Below are positions 20,086 to 28,559 of a stretch of DNA of 64,000 nucleotides, piece after piece (positions within the stretch are counted from its first letter, which is position 1; every line of letters begins with the position of its first letter). The notes beneath the pieces are model-generated. The model was given only the letters and a program-made list of their open reading frames with translations. It had not been told where the DNA came from and made no database searches. The DNA is from Roseiterribacter gracilis (lineage in GTDB: Bacteria; Pseudomonadota; Alphaproteobacteria; BOG-932; Roseiterribacteraceae), in the NCBI GenBank assembly GCA_018332375.1, contig BOPV01000001.1, positions 1,798,001 through 1,862,000 on the forward strand, in the 5' to 3' direction. The position numbers and the translations under genes were made by a program.

Positions 20086-20909
20086 AAACCGTCGCACATC
20101 TGTCCGACCTGCATTTCGGGCGCACCGACGCTGCGGTGGTTGCTGGCCTGCTCGACGATCTGCACGCCGAACAGCCGGATCTGATCATCATCTCTGGCGA
20201 CTTCACACAATCGGCGCGTTCGCGCGAATTTCGCGCGGCGCATCGCTTCCTGCGGCGGCTGCCAGCGCCGACCTTGAGCGTGCCTGGAAATCACGACGTA
20301 CCGCCCGCCGATCTGTTGCTTCGTTTTCTGGCACCGTTCGCGCGCTACCGGCATTGGATCAGCGACGATCTCTGCCCGTTCGTCGAAACTGATGAAGTCG
20401 CGGTGCTGGGCATCAATACAGCGCGCCGTGCGCGGCTGGGCCTAAACTGGGCCGAAGGCTCAATCAGCCACGCGCAGATCGAATTGGTGCGGCGGCGATT
20501 CGACGGTGTCGATCCAGCCAAGCTTCGAATCGTCGTCGCGCATCATCCATTCGTGGCGCCAGCGAGCGCGCCGCGCACAACGGTGGCGCGACGCGCCGAT
20601 CGCGCCTTGCCGATTTTCGCAACGGCCGGGATCGATCTGCTTCTTGCAGGACACTTACATCGCGGCTGGTCAGTGAAGGCCGCCGCCCATATTGAACACG
20701 CGCTTCTTGTTGTGCAGGCGGCCACTGCTACCTCGACGCGTCTGCGTGACGAGCCGAACTCTTACAACGTGCTTTTGCTTGAGAAAGAGCGGATCGGCGT
20801 GCGCGTGCGCGCCTGGCACGGTGATCGGTTCGAAGCTGTCGGCACCGCGTGGTTCGCCCGCACTTCGCGCGGAGACAATTGGATTAGATCGGATTTTAGC
20901 GGTCATTAA
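20082..20909 (+). CDS. metallophosphoesterase
   Basis: A 275-residue calcineurin-like phosphoesterase with the complete dimetal signature: DLHFG, GDFTQS, GNHDVP, HHPF and GHLHRG. The layout resembles class III cyclic-nucleotide phosphodiesterases (CpdA) and UDP-2,3-diacylglucosamine-hydrolase-like proteins. ATGA overlap with the lipid-kinase gene shows co-translation, so a lipid-phosphate or nucleotide substrate linked to that kinase is plausible. Exact substrate unknown. Its stop codon lies within the CtrA-like motif of the next gene. Confidence 0.87.
   Translation: MKTVAHLSDLHFGRTDAAVVAGLLDDLHAEQPDLIIISGDFTQSARSREFRAAHRFLRRLPAPTLSVPGNHDVPPADLLLRFLAPFARYRHWISDDLCPFVETDEVAVLGINTARRARLGLNWAEGSISHAQIELVRRRFDGVDPAKLRIVVAHHPFVAPASAPRTTVARRADRALPIFATAGIDLLLAGHLHRGWSVKAAAHIEHALLVVQAATATSTRLRDEPNSYNVLLLEKERIGVRVRAWHGDRFEAVGTAWFARTSRGDNWIRSDFSGH
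20895..20909 (+). promoter_or_regulatory. CtrA-like TTTA-N7-TTAA motif upstream of chemoreceptor gene 2
   Basis: TTTAGCGGTCATTAA, followed by CC, lies 39 bp before the ATG at 20949 and overlaps the stop of the phosphoesterase gene. The second half TTAACC is the exact CtrA half-site. Twelve of 15 positions match the motif upstream of chemoreceptor gene 1. Confidence 0.45.
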
Positions 20910-20912
20910 CCG

Positions 20913-20942
20913 TCTCCCTGGCTTGCATGCAATCCGGGGAGA
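20913..20942 (+). promoter_or_regulatory. hairpin covering the Shine-Dalgarno of chemoreceptor gene 2
   Basis: TCTCCC at 20913-20918 pairs with GGGAGA at 20937-20942, the latter being the ribosome-binding site of the gene starting at 20949. The loop contains the palindrome TTGCATGCAA. The arrangement parallels the hairpin upstream of chemoreceptor gene 1, although the stem is shorter. Confidence 0.35.
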
Positions 20943-20948
20943 TTTGCA

Positions 20949-22634
20949 ATGAACGGAAATACAAGCTCCATCGCGACCCGCATTTACGCAGTGGTCGCGT
21001 TGCTGGCGCTGACGGCCGCCGTGCTCGGCGGGATCGGCTGGTGGGCGATGGAGACCTACGACCAGCGTGTCGACGAGATCGCTGCCGCGTCGTCGCGCGC
21101 GGTCACGGGCGAGCGCGTGAACGGGCTGATCAACGCGGTCGTGATGGATTCGCGCGGTGAGTACATGTCGCGCGACGCCGCCGAAGCGGAAAAGTTCGGC
21201 AAACCGCTGCTCGCCAATCTGGTGCTGATCGAACAGCGCATGAGCGAATGGATGAAGCTCATCCCCGCGGCCGAACGCGCCAAATACGAGAAGCTCGAAA
21301 GCTCGGCGCGCGACTTTGTGAAGTTCCGCAAAGAACTGGTGCGCGTCGCAACCACCGAAGGCGGTCCCGCGTCGCGCGCCTATGGCGACAATGACCTCAA
21401 CCGCGCCAACCGCCAGGCCTTCAACGCAGCGGTCGAAGCAGCAGCCGACACCAACAACAAGGTGATCACGCAGCTCTCGAACGAACTCGATGCGTTCCGC
21501 CATCGCACCCAGGCAACGATGGCCGCGATTGCGATGCTGGGCGTCGGCGCAGCGATCGGTCTCGCGATGTTGTTCGTGCGCCGCGGCGTCACCCAACCCG
21601 TCAAACAACTGACCGCAGCGATGGACGCACTGGCAGGCGGCAACCACGACACGCAAGTGCCGGCGACCGAGCGCAAAGACGAAATCGGCGCCATGGCGCG
21701 TTCTCTGCTGGTGTTTCGCGACGGCATGGCGCGCGCCGCGGCGCTCGACATCCAAGCACGCGACGAAGCGCAGGCACGTGCGACCCGCCAGACCCAGATG
21801 GAAGAGCTGACACGCACCTTCGCCGAACAAATCGACCGCGTCGTCGCCGGCGTTGCCGGTGCCGCCGAACAGGTGCGCGGCCAGGCGAGCGAGCTCGCGT
21901 CGAGCGCCGGCGCCACCACGGCCAGCACGTCGGCGGTTGCGAGCGCCGCGACCGAAACTTCGGCCAACGTTCAGACCGTCGCCTCGGCCGCGCAGGAATT
22001 GCGTTCGTCGATTTCTGAGATCGAACGACAACTGGCGACCGCGTCGGCGGTTGCCGGCCAGGCGGTCGACGAAGCGCGCAGCACCGACGTGACGATCAAG
22101 GGCCTGGCCGACGCGGCCGAGCAGATCGGCCGCATGGTGCAACTGGTCAACGACATTGCATCGAAGACCAACCTGCTGGCGCTGAACGCGACCATCGAAG
22201 CGGCGCGCGCGGGTGAAGCCGGTCGCGGCTTTGCCGTTGTGGCCAGTGAGGTGAAAACGCTGGCGACGCAAACTGCGCAAGCAACCGAAGAGATTCAGGC
22301 GCAGGTCGAAACCATCCAGGGTGCCACCGGCAAAGCGGTCGGCGCGATCGGCGGCATCACGAAAACGATTCTGCGCATCAGCGAGATCACGACGACAGTC
22401 GCGAGCGCGGTCGAAGAGCAAGGCGCTGCGACCGCCGAAATCGCACGCAACGTCGAAGAAGCGGCTAGCGGCACCGAATCGGTGTCGCGCACCATCGCCG
22501 AAGTCAGCCATGCCGCCGAACGCACGGGCGGCGCCGTGGGCGAAGTCCGTCGCGCCGCCGACGGCCTGTCCGACGAAGCCGCACGCCTCGAGCGCGACGT
22601 CGCCGCGTTCGTGACAAAGGTGCGAGCAGCGTAA
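20949..22634 (+). CDS. methyl-accepting chemotaxis protein 2
   Basis: A 561-residue chemoreceptor. First membrane segment at about residues 12-34, a periplasmic four-helix-type sensor (about 35-190), second membrane segment near 195-213, HAMP domain ([21 protein letters not shown]), and the methyl-accepting signalling domain with the [18 protein letters not shown] tip. Unlike receptor 1 it has a short sensor. No C-terminal pentapeptide. The two receptors are about 11 kb apart, not tandem, and share upstream control elements. Ligand unknown. Confidence 0.93.
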   Translation: MNGNTSSIATRIYAVVALLALTAAVLGGIGWWAMETYDQRVDEIAAASSRAVTGERVNGLINAVVMDSRGEYMSRDAAEAEKFGKPLLANLVLIEQRMSEWMKLIPAAERAKYEKLESSARDFVKFRKELVRVATTEGGPASRAYGDNDLNRANRQAFNAAVEAAADTNNKVITQLSNELDAFRHRTQATMAAIAMLGVGAAIGLAMLFVRRGVTQPVKQLTAAMDALAGGNHDTQVPATERKDEIGAMARSLLVFRDGMARAAALDIQARDEAQARATRQTQMEELTRTFAEQIDRVVAGVAGAAEQVRGQASELASSAGATTASTSAVASAATETSANVQTVASAAQELRSSISEIERQLATASAVAGQAVDEARSTDVTIKGLADAAEQIGRMVQLVNDIASKTNLLALNATIEAARAGEAGRGFAVVASEVKTLATQTAQATEEIQAQVETIQGATGKAVGAIGGITKTILRISEITTTVASAVEEQGAATAEIARNVEEAASGTESVSRTIAEVSHAAERTGGAVGEVRRAADGLSDEAARLERDVAAFVTKVRAA

Positions 22635-22680
22635 GCGTGAAAGGGTGGCCTGCCGCCCGAAGCCCCGCATGGGCGTAGGG

Positions 22681-22756
22681 TGGTGGGCGCGGCAGGATTC
22701 GAACCTGCACCTGGACCGTTATGAGCGGCCGGCTCTAACCGTTGAGCTACGCGCCC
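22681..22756 (-). tRNA. tRNA with CAU anticodon (Ile2 or Met)
   Basis: A complete cloverleaf reads on the minus strand: acceptor GGGCGCG pairing with CGCGCCC, D-arm GCTC-AACGGTTA-GAGC, anticodon stem GGCCG/CGGTC around the loop CTCATAA, and T-arm GCAGG-TTCGAAT-CCTGC. Discriminator A and an encoded CCA (22681-22683) follow. The anticodon is CAU. The compact D-loop resembles the lysidine-modified isoleucine tRNA (AUA reader) more than elongator Met, and the paired first base excludes initiator Met. The charge identity is not certain. Confidence 0.9.
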
Positions 22757-23105
22757 GCTTCCCTCGCATTGGGCTACGGGGGCCGGACCCTGGCGTCTCG
22801 TAATCGTGCTGACAAGCGGGACCGAATGCGACTGCCGCATTTCTCAGCAGCGCAAGATTCGGTCGCGACTGCGACCTTCCGAAGCAGATATGGCTTGCGT
22901 TAAGCCGACATCCCAGGCGACTCTCGCCGGCCGGGACGAGACCAAACGAAGTCTCGCCCGCTTCGAGGGGGGCATCATTCGTGCGTTTACGTACGACCTG
23001 GACAGATCGGTGCTGCGCCATGGCGCTGGCGCACGAATCGCCTGCGTCGGGCCGCGCGACGCCGCTTTCCTGCAGAACACCACGCCATGAAACGGGAGAT
23101 GCTGG
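22757..23105. other. intergenic region between the tRNA and the MFS gene
   Basis: About 350 bp with no gene I can support. Short open frames on both strands have no recognisable features. A few short complementary segments exist (for example GGCGA...TCGCC near 22917), but no riboswitch, terminator or operator is recognised. The stretch must contain the tRNA promoter (minus strand) and probably the promoter and a leader for the MFS gene, which has GGGAG about ten bases before its ATG. Confidence 0.4.
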
Positions 23106-24761
23106 ATGGTCAATGTAGCTGCGGCTGGCGGTAGCGCCACGCGCGGGATGACTGCGGAAGAACGCAAAGTCATTTTCGCGTCGTCGCTCGGCACGGTTTT
23201 CGAGTGGTACGATTTTTATCTGTACGGCTCGCTTGCTGCTGCGATCGGCAACAACTTCTTCTCGGCGCTTGACCCGGGCTCGCGCGACATCTTCACCTTG
23301 CTTGCCTTCGCCGCCGGCTTCTTCGTGCGCCCGTTCGGCGCCATCGTATTCGGTCGCTTGGGCGATCTCGTCGGCCGCAAATACACCTTCCTCGTGACCA
23401 TCATGCTGATGGGTCTGTCGACATTCCTCGTCGGCTGCCTTCCCAGCTACGCAAGTGTCGGCATTGCAGCGCCGGTGTTGCTGATTTCGCTGCGCCTGAT
23501 CCAAGGCCTGGCGCTCGGCGGCGAGTATGGTGGTGCGGCAACCTACGTTGCCGAACATGCGCCCGACGGTCGTCGCGGCGCCTACACGGCGTGGATTCAG
23601 ACCACGGCAACGTTGGGCCTGTTCCTGTCGCTGCTCGTCATCATCGTAGTGCGCGAAACGCTGGCGCCGGCCGACTTCGACGCTTGGGGCTGGCGCATTC
23701 CATTCCTGCTGTCGGCGCTGCTGCTGGCGGTTTCGGTTTGGATTCGTCTGAAACTCAGCGAGTCGCCGGTGTTCCAGCGCATGAAGAACGAGGGCACGTC
23801 GTCGAAGGCTCCGTTGAAGGAATCCTTTGGCCACTGGCCCAACCTGAAGATCGTGATCCTGGCGCTGTTCGGCCTCGTCGCCGGTCAAGCGGTCGTCTGG
23901 TACACGGGTCAGTTCTACGCGATGCAGTTCTTGACCACGAACCTCAAGGTTCCGGCCACGACGGCGCAAACGCTGATCGCAATCGCGTTGGCGATCGGTA
24001 CGCCGTTCTTCATCGTGTTCGGTTCGCTGTCGGACAAATACGGCCGCAAGCCAATCATCCTGGCCGGCTGCGTGCTTGCCATCGTGACCTACTTCCCGAT
24101 CTTCCAGGGCCTGACCCACTTCGCCAATCCGGCGCTGGAAGCCGCAACGACTTCGTCGCCGGTGACTGTCGTCGCCGACCCGAACGAGTGCGAATTCCAG
24201 TTCAACTGGAGCGGCACGATCAAGTTCACCAGCTCGTGCGACGTCGCGACAGCGGCGCTCTACGCGCGCGGTGTTCCGTACACGAAAGTGGACGCGCCGA
24301 AGGGCACGGTTGCGACGATCAAAATTGGCGACAAGGCAATCACGTCGTACGACGCCAAAGGCGCCGACGCGGCCGCGAAAGCCAAGACGCTGGCAACCGA
24401 TCTCGGTGCAGCGCTGAAAGAAGCGAAGTATCCGGCAACCGCCGACGTCAACGCGATCAACAAGCCGATGATCGTGTTGTTGCTGGTGGTGCTGATGATC
24501 TACGTCACGATGGTCTACGGACCGATCGCGGCGCTGCTCGTCGAGTTCTTCCCAGCCCGCATCCGCTACACGTCGATGTCGCTGCCCTATCACATCGGCA
24601 ACGGCTGGCTGGGCGGCTTCTTGCCGGCCATCGCCGCAGCGCTCGTGCTGGGATCCGGCAATCTCTATAGCGGCCTTTGGTATCCAATCATCGTCGCCGC
24701 GATCACAGTTGTGTTGGGCGTGTTGTTCGTACGCGAACCGAAACACCTGACGAACAACTAA
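23106..24761 (+). CDS. MHS-family MFS transporter with a large extracytoplasmic insertion
   Basis: A 551-residue major-facilitator protein of the metabolite:H+ symporter family (relatives transport alpha-ketoglutarate, shikimate, proline or citrate). Signatures: FEWYDFYLYG in the first membrane segment, GRLGDLVGRK in the first cytoplasmic loop, LALGGEYGGAATYVAEHAP, and EFFPARIRYTSMS near the end. Family members are usually 420-450 residues. The extra length is a hydrophilic insertion at about 345-450 between two membrane segments of the C-terminal half, rich in Ala/Lys/Thr, with two cysteines (NECEF, SSCDV). A strong terminator follows. Substrate unknown. Confidence 0.9.
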   Translation: MVNVAAAGGSATRGMTAEERKVIFASSLGTVFEWYDFYLYGSLAAAIGNNFFSALDPGSRDIFTLLAFAAGFFVRPFGAIVFGRLGDLVGRKYTFLVTIMLMGLSTFLVGCLPSYASVGIAAPVLLISLRLIQGLALGGEYGGAATYVAEHAPDGRRGAYTAWIQTTATLGLFLSLLVIIVVRETLAPADFDAWGWRIPFLLSALLLAVSVWIRLKLSESPVFQRMKNEGTSSKAPLKESFGHWPNLKIVILALFGLVAGQAVVWYTGQFYAMQFLTTNLKVPATTAQTLIAIALAIGTPFFIVFGSLSDKYGRKPIILAGCVLAIVTYFPIFQGLTHFANPALEAATTSSPVTVVADPNECEFQFNWSGTIKFTSSCDVATAALYARGVPYTKVDAPKGTVATIKIGDKAITSYDAKGADAAAKAKTLATDLGAALKEAKYPATADVNAINKPMIVLLLVVLMIYVTMVYGPIAALLVEFFPARIRYTSMSLPYHIGNGWLGGFLPAIAAALVLGSGNLYSGLWYPIIVAAITVVLGVLFVREPKHLTNN

Positions 24762-24785
24762 CGCGGACAGTTACGTCCACGGACT

Positions 24786-24820
24786 GGCCGGCGCGAGCGA
24801 TCGCGCCGGCCTTTTCTTTT
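24786..24820 (+). terminator. intrinsic terminator after the MFS gene
   Basis: A perfect 11-bp stem, GGCCGGCGCGA / TCGCGCCGGCC with a four-base GCGA loop (24786-24811), is followed by TTTTCTTTT. It separates the two MHS-family transporter genes, so they are not one simple operon. Confidence 0.9.
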
Positions 24821-24854
24821 GCGCGCAGGCAACGGCCGATCGTAAGAAGATCGC

Positions 24855-26183
24855 ATGACCGTTGCCGAAGCTGCCGCGCCGACAAGCGCAACGAAGAAGC
24901 CGAATCTCTTCACCGTCATTCTCGCCTCCTCCGCGGGCACGGCGATCGAGTGGTACGATTTCTCGCTGTTCGGTTTGAACCTGGTTTTGCTGACCTCGCT
25001 GTTCATTCCAGCGCAGGAGCAGTCGATCGGGCTTCTCTTCACCTTGGCCCTGCACGGCACCGGCTTTGTTGTGCGTCCGCTCGGTGCGCTGATCTTCGGG
25101 CGGCTTGGCGACCGATTGGGACGCAAGCGCACCTTCCTCGTCACCTTGGTGATGATGGGCTGCACCACGATGATGATCGGGTTGCTGCCGACCTACGCGA
25201 CGGCGGGACTGCTTGCACCGGCATTGCTGGCTGCGCTGCGCTTGGCGCAAGGCCTTGCGCTCGGCGGTGAGTATGGCGGCGCCGGCCTCTATGTCGCCGA
25301 ACACAGCCCACCGCATCGCCGCGGCTATTACACGAGCTTCATGCAGGCGACCGCAGCGTCGGGCTTGCTGTTCGCGCTGGCGACGATGCTCACGCTGCAA
25401 TTGCTGCTTGGGCCCGAAGACTATCGCGCCTGGGGTTGGCGCGTGCCGTTCCTGCTATCGGGCGTGTTGCTTGCCGTCTCGGTCTATATCCGATTGCGCC
25501 TTTCGGAATCGCCCGTGTTCGAAGGGCTGCGCGATCGCGGCGAAATCGCCAAGTCGCCGATCCGCGACAGTTTCATGGATCCGGAAAATCGCCGCCGCAT
25601 GTTCGGCGCGATCTTCGGTGCGTGCGCTGGCCAGGGCGTGACGTTTCACACTGCGCAGTTTCTGGTTCTGACCTTGCTGCTGACCTGGAAGAAGCTGAGC
25701 TTCCTCGAAGCAACGCTTGCGGTTGCGGCGGCGCAGCTGCTGACGACACCCTGTTATATTTTCTTCGGCCATCTGTCCGACCGGATCGGACGCAAGAAAC
25801 TGATGGTGTGGGGCGCAGTCGGCGGCTGCGTCACCTTCCTGCCGATCTTTATCGGCATCGATTGGGCGGCCGAACACGGCAACGTGCATTGGGTGGCGCT
25901 GATCGCGCTTCTGTCGCTCGGCATGTTGTGGACGACGGTGAGCTACGCGCCGACCGCCGCCTATCTGACCGAGCTGTTTCCCGCCCGTATTCGCTACACG
26001 TCGATTTCTGTGTCGTTGAATGTCGGCGCCGGCGTGTTCGGCGGCATGTCGCCGCTGATCGCCGGCGTACTGGTCGAACGCACCGGACAACCGTTGATGG
26101 CGCTCGCCTATCCGATCGGCATGTGTGCGGTCTCAGCTCTGCTCGGCCAGTTGCTGCTGCGCGAGACGCTGCCGCCGCATTGA
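24855..26183 (+). CDS. MHS-family MFS transporter
   Basis: A 442-residue metabolite:H+ symporter-type MFS protein of normal family length. IEWYDFSLFG, GRLGDRLGRKRTF, LALGGEYGGAGLYVAEH and ELFPARIRYTSIS are the family landmarks. Twelve hydrophobic segments are expected. It resembles the preceding transporter but lacks its extracytoplasmic insertion, so the two are divergent paralogs that arose by duplication or came together. Substrate probably a small organic acid or osmolyte, inferred from the family only. The gene ends inside the convergent acyltransferase gene (about 50 bp overlap). Confidence 0.9.
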   Translation: MTVAEAAAPTSATKKPNLFTVILASSAGTAIEWYDFSLFGLNLVLLTSLFIPAQEQSIGLLFTLALHGTGFVVRPLGALIFGRLGDRLGRKRTFLVTLVMMGCTTMMIGLLPTYATAGLLAPALLAALRLAQGLALGGEYGGAGLYVAEHSPPHRRGYYTSFMQATAASGLLFALATMLTLQLLLGPEDYRAWGWRVPFLLSGVLLAVSVYIRLRLSESPVFEGLRDRGEIAKSPIRDSFMDPENRRRMFGAIFGACAGQGVTFHTAQFLVLTLLLTWKKLSFLEATLAVAAAQLLTTPCYIFFGHLSDRIGRKKLMVWGAVGGCVTFLPIFIGIDWAAEHGNVHWVALIALLSLGMLWTTVSYAPTAAYLTELFPARIRYTSISVSLNVGAGVFGGMSPLIAGVLVERTGQPLMALAYPIGMCAVSALLGQLLLRETLPPH

Positions 26184-27287
26184 GCCGCGCGGCAGACCGA
26201 ACAGAATCTTTGCCGCACCCAGCCGGTCGGCTGCGACATAGGTCGCAAGACACGCCGCGATCGTCGTCAGCAGAACAACCGCGGCTTCGCCGACGACGCC
26301 GACGCGCTGCTGCGTCAGCGCGTAGCCGACGACGACGATCACCGGCTGATGAATGATATAAAAACAGAACACGCCGCGATTGAGCCAAGCGATCGTCGCA
26401 CTGGGGCGGTTCAACCAGCGCCGTGCGAAGCCCAGCACGACCAGCAGCGCAGCCCATAGATAGGCACAGCGCACAAAGCGCATCGTGATCCGCAAGGTCG
26501 CGTCCATGTCGTATTGCGTGTTCGACCAAATCAGAATCGCGTAGAGCGGAACGCAGGCGATCAGAGCCGGCCAGCGCAGATCTTCCACGGTGCGCCAGTG
26601 TTGCGAGCGCACCGACGCAAAGCCGAACAAAAAGCACGGCAGAAACACCACATGGTTCGACCAGTCGCGCACCAGGTTGTTGGTGACCGGAAACCAGCCG
26701 CGCAAAATGCAGAACGGCACGGCGATCAGCAGCATCGGCACGATCGCCACAAACCAGCGATGGCGCAGCAGCGGATCGATCCGCGCTGCGACGCGCACGA
26801 TCGCGTCGCGCAACGGCGCGACCAGCAGCGCGTAGGTCAGCACATAGGCGACGAACCAGAGATGCTCCCAATCAAGCCCGTAGCGCAGCGTCGGATCGTG
26901 CGTCCAATAGCGCGGCAAGAATTGCAGGAACCCGGGGCCAAGCGCGCCATGCGTGCGGCCTTCGATATATTCGATCGGCGCACAGATGATCAGAACGCCA
27001 AACACCAGCGGCACACCCAACCGCAGCAAACGGCTGCGCATGAAATCGCCGGCGCTGCTACGGTCGCGCAGAAACCGACACGCCGCACCCGACACGAAGA
27101 ACAGCAACGGCAGACGCCACGGCGACGAGAACAACAGCAGCGGCTCGATCGCCGGCCCGGCATAGAAGCTGTTCGCGGCCCAGTCCCACGAGCTGTAAAA
27201 GAATCCAACGTGGTACGGGATCAGCAACCCGAAGGCGCAGACCCGGACCCAGTCGAGAAACCACAAACGATCGGCGTTCGGCGGCAA
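26133..27287 (-). CDS. acyltransferase 3 family membrane protein, copy 2
   Basis: About 384 residues, ten or so membrane segments, acyltransferase-3 (OafB/WecH-like) family. These enzymes move acetyl or other acyl groups to sugars or envelope polymers. The family start DRLWFLDWVRV...LIPYHVGFFY is followed by FFVSGAACRFL and the C-terminal NRGVFCFYIIHQP segment. It is a tandem paralog of the gene upstream, clearly alignable over its length. No ATG or GTG precedes the homologous region; the best start is TTG at 27287, eight bases after the upstream stop, giving PPNADRLWF like the paralog. The start is therefore uncertain, while the gene is not. Confidence 0.82.
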   Translation of the reverse strand: MPPNADRLWFLDWVRVCAFGLLIPYHVGFFYSSWDWAANSFYAGPAIEPLLLFSSPWRLPLLFFVSGAACRFLRDRSSAGDFMRSRLLRLGVPLVFGVLIICAPIEYIEGRTHGALGPGFLQFLPRYWTHDPTLRYGLDWEHLWFVAYVLTYALLVAPLRDAIVRVAARIDPLLRHRWFVAIVPMLLIAVPFCILRGWFPVTNNLVRDWSNHVVFLPCFLFGFASVRSQHWRTVEDLRWPALIACVPLYAILIWSNTQYDMDATLRITMRFVRCAYLWAALLVVLGFARRWLNRPSATIAWLNRGVFCFYIIHQPVIVVVGYALTQQRVGVVGEAAVVLLTTIAACLATYVAADRLGAAKILFGLPRGSMRRQRLAQQQLAEQS

Positions 27288-27295
27288 ATTCCGGC

Positions 27296-28462
27296 TCAGC
27301 TTGTTGCAAATCCCGGCGAACGTCGGGGGCGCGATGCGCGCGGCGGCAGGCCGAGCAGCAACTTCGCCACTCCGAAACGCTCCGCGAGCGCATAAATCCC
27401 GAGGCAGCTCGTAACGGTCAGCGTCAGGATCGCCACAGGCTCGAGCACTGGGCCGATCTTGAGCGGCGCCAAGGCGACGCCGAACAGCACGATCGCGGTC
27501 TGGTGCACGATGTAGAAGCAGAAGACGCCGCGATTGAGCCACGCGACCGCAGCGCTTGGACGGTTGAGATAGCGCCGCGCAAACCCCAACACAGTCAGGA
27601 TCGCCATCCAGGCATAGGCGCTGCGCCACATGCGCAGCACGAAGAGAAACGTCGGGTTCGGCGTTCCGCTACCGTCTTGCAAAAAGAACCAGAGGATGAC
27701 GGCGTAGCCCACGCACGCACAGGCAAGCGCCGGCCAACGCAAGGATTCGACTGCGCGCCAGAATTGCTGCGAGCGCGCCATCGCAAAGCCCAACAGAAAC
27801 AGTGGCAAATAGACGACGTGATTGGGCCAGTCATTGACGAGCGCATGGGTGACGCTGAACCACATGCGCGTCAGCGCGTAACCGACGCCGATCACAAGCG
27901 CGGGCAGCACGGCGATGACGAGCCTGGTCGTGAACAGGCTGCTGTCGCCAAGCCGCCGCAGCGGTTTCAGCACCACCGCCAGCAGCAGCGAGTAGACGAG
28001 CAGATAGGCAACGAACCAAAGGTGGTTCCAGGTGAAGCCGTGCTTGAGCGTGTGGTCGAACCCCCAATAGCGCGGCAGAAAGTCGAGAAAGCCGGGCTGC
28101 AGCCCGTCCTTGGCCAGGCCTTCGAAATAGGCCTGCGGCGCGCAGATCACGAACATGCCGAACAGAAGCGGCGGCAGCAGGCGTAGCGCCCGACTGCGTG
28201 CGAAGCCGCCGGCGCTGGTGCGGTCGGCGAGGAAGCGCGTGGCCGCGCCCGACACGAAGAAGAGCAAGGCCAGACGGAACGGCGCCGTCACCAGCATCAA
28301 CGGTTCGACGGCGCTGCCGTCGTAGGTGCTCTTCACGTGCCAATCCCAGGACACGTAAAACATGCCCAGGTGGTACGGGATCAAAAGCGCGAAGGCGCCG
28401 ACCCGAACCCAGTCGAGGAACCAGAGGCGATCTGACGGTGCGTGCAGCGATGGATTTGTCAT
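27296..28462 (-). CDS. acyltransferase 3 family membrane protein, copy 1
   Basis: A 388-residue acyltransferase-3 membrane protein: SDRLWFLDWVRVGAFALLIP at the N-terminus with the likely catalytic histidine in IPYHLGMFY, FFVSGAATRFLADR, and the C-terminal NRGVFCFYIVHQT segment. It forms a two-gene operon with the downstream paralog. ATG at 28462 gives the family-like short N-terminus (TNPSLHAPSDRLW). It is transcribed divergently from the LytTR regulator gene, the usual genomic partner of such acyltransferases, which probably controls the pair. Acceptor unknown. Confidence 0.88.
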   Translation of the reverse strand: MTNPSLHAPSDRLWFLDWVRVGAFALLIPYHLGMFYVSWDWHVKSTYDGSAVEPLMLVTAPFRLALLFFVSGAATRFLADRTSAGGFARSRALRLLPPLLFGMFVICAPQAYFEGLAKDGLQPGFLDFLPRYWGFDHTLKHGFTWNHLWFVAYLLVYSLLLAVVLKPLRRLGDSSLFTTRLVIAVLPALVIGVGYALTRMWFSVTHALVNDWPNHVVYLPLFLLGFAMARSQQFWRAVESLRWPALACACVGYAVILWFFLQDGSGTPNPTFLFVLRMWRSAYAWMAILTVLGFARRYLNRPSAAVAWLNRGVFCFYIVHQTAIVLFGVALAPLKIGPVLEPVAILTLTVTSCLGIYALAERFGVAKLLLGLPPRASRPRRSPGFATS

Positions 28463-28505
28463 GGCCGCGAATTCGCCTGCCGGCGTGCGCGTCGTGAAGC
28501 AAAAC

Positions 28506-28549
28506 GGGACGAATGGCGGCGTCGATGGGACGATTGGGACGAATGGCGG
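28506..28549. repeat. direct repeats between the acyltransferase and LytTR genes
   Basis: GGGACGAATGGCGG occurs exactly at 28506-28519 and 28536-28549, a 30-bp period, with a partial copy GGGACGATTGG at 28527-28537. The block lies between the divergent start regions. It may be an operator array for the LytTR protein, or a low-complexity GTNGG-repeat coding stretch if that protein starts upstream. Confidence 0.45.
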
Positions 28550-28559
28550 ATCAGCCGGG

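Noticed and set aside
22806..23090. A 94-codon plus-strand open frame between the tRNA and the MFS gene
   Set aside because: No ribosome-binding site or recognisable feature, and an overlapping minus-strand frame of similar quality exists. The stretch is reported as non-coding.
22719..24746. A 675-codon minus-strand open frame opposite the first MFS gene and reaching into the tRNA
   Set aside because: Antisense shadow; it overlaps a tRNA and a well-supported transporter and has no recognisable domain.
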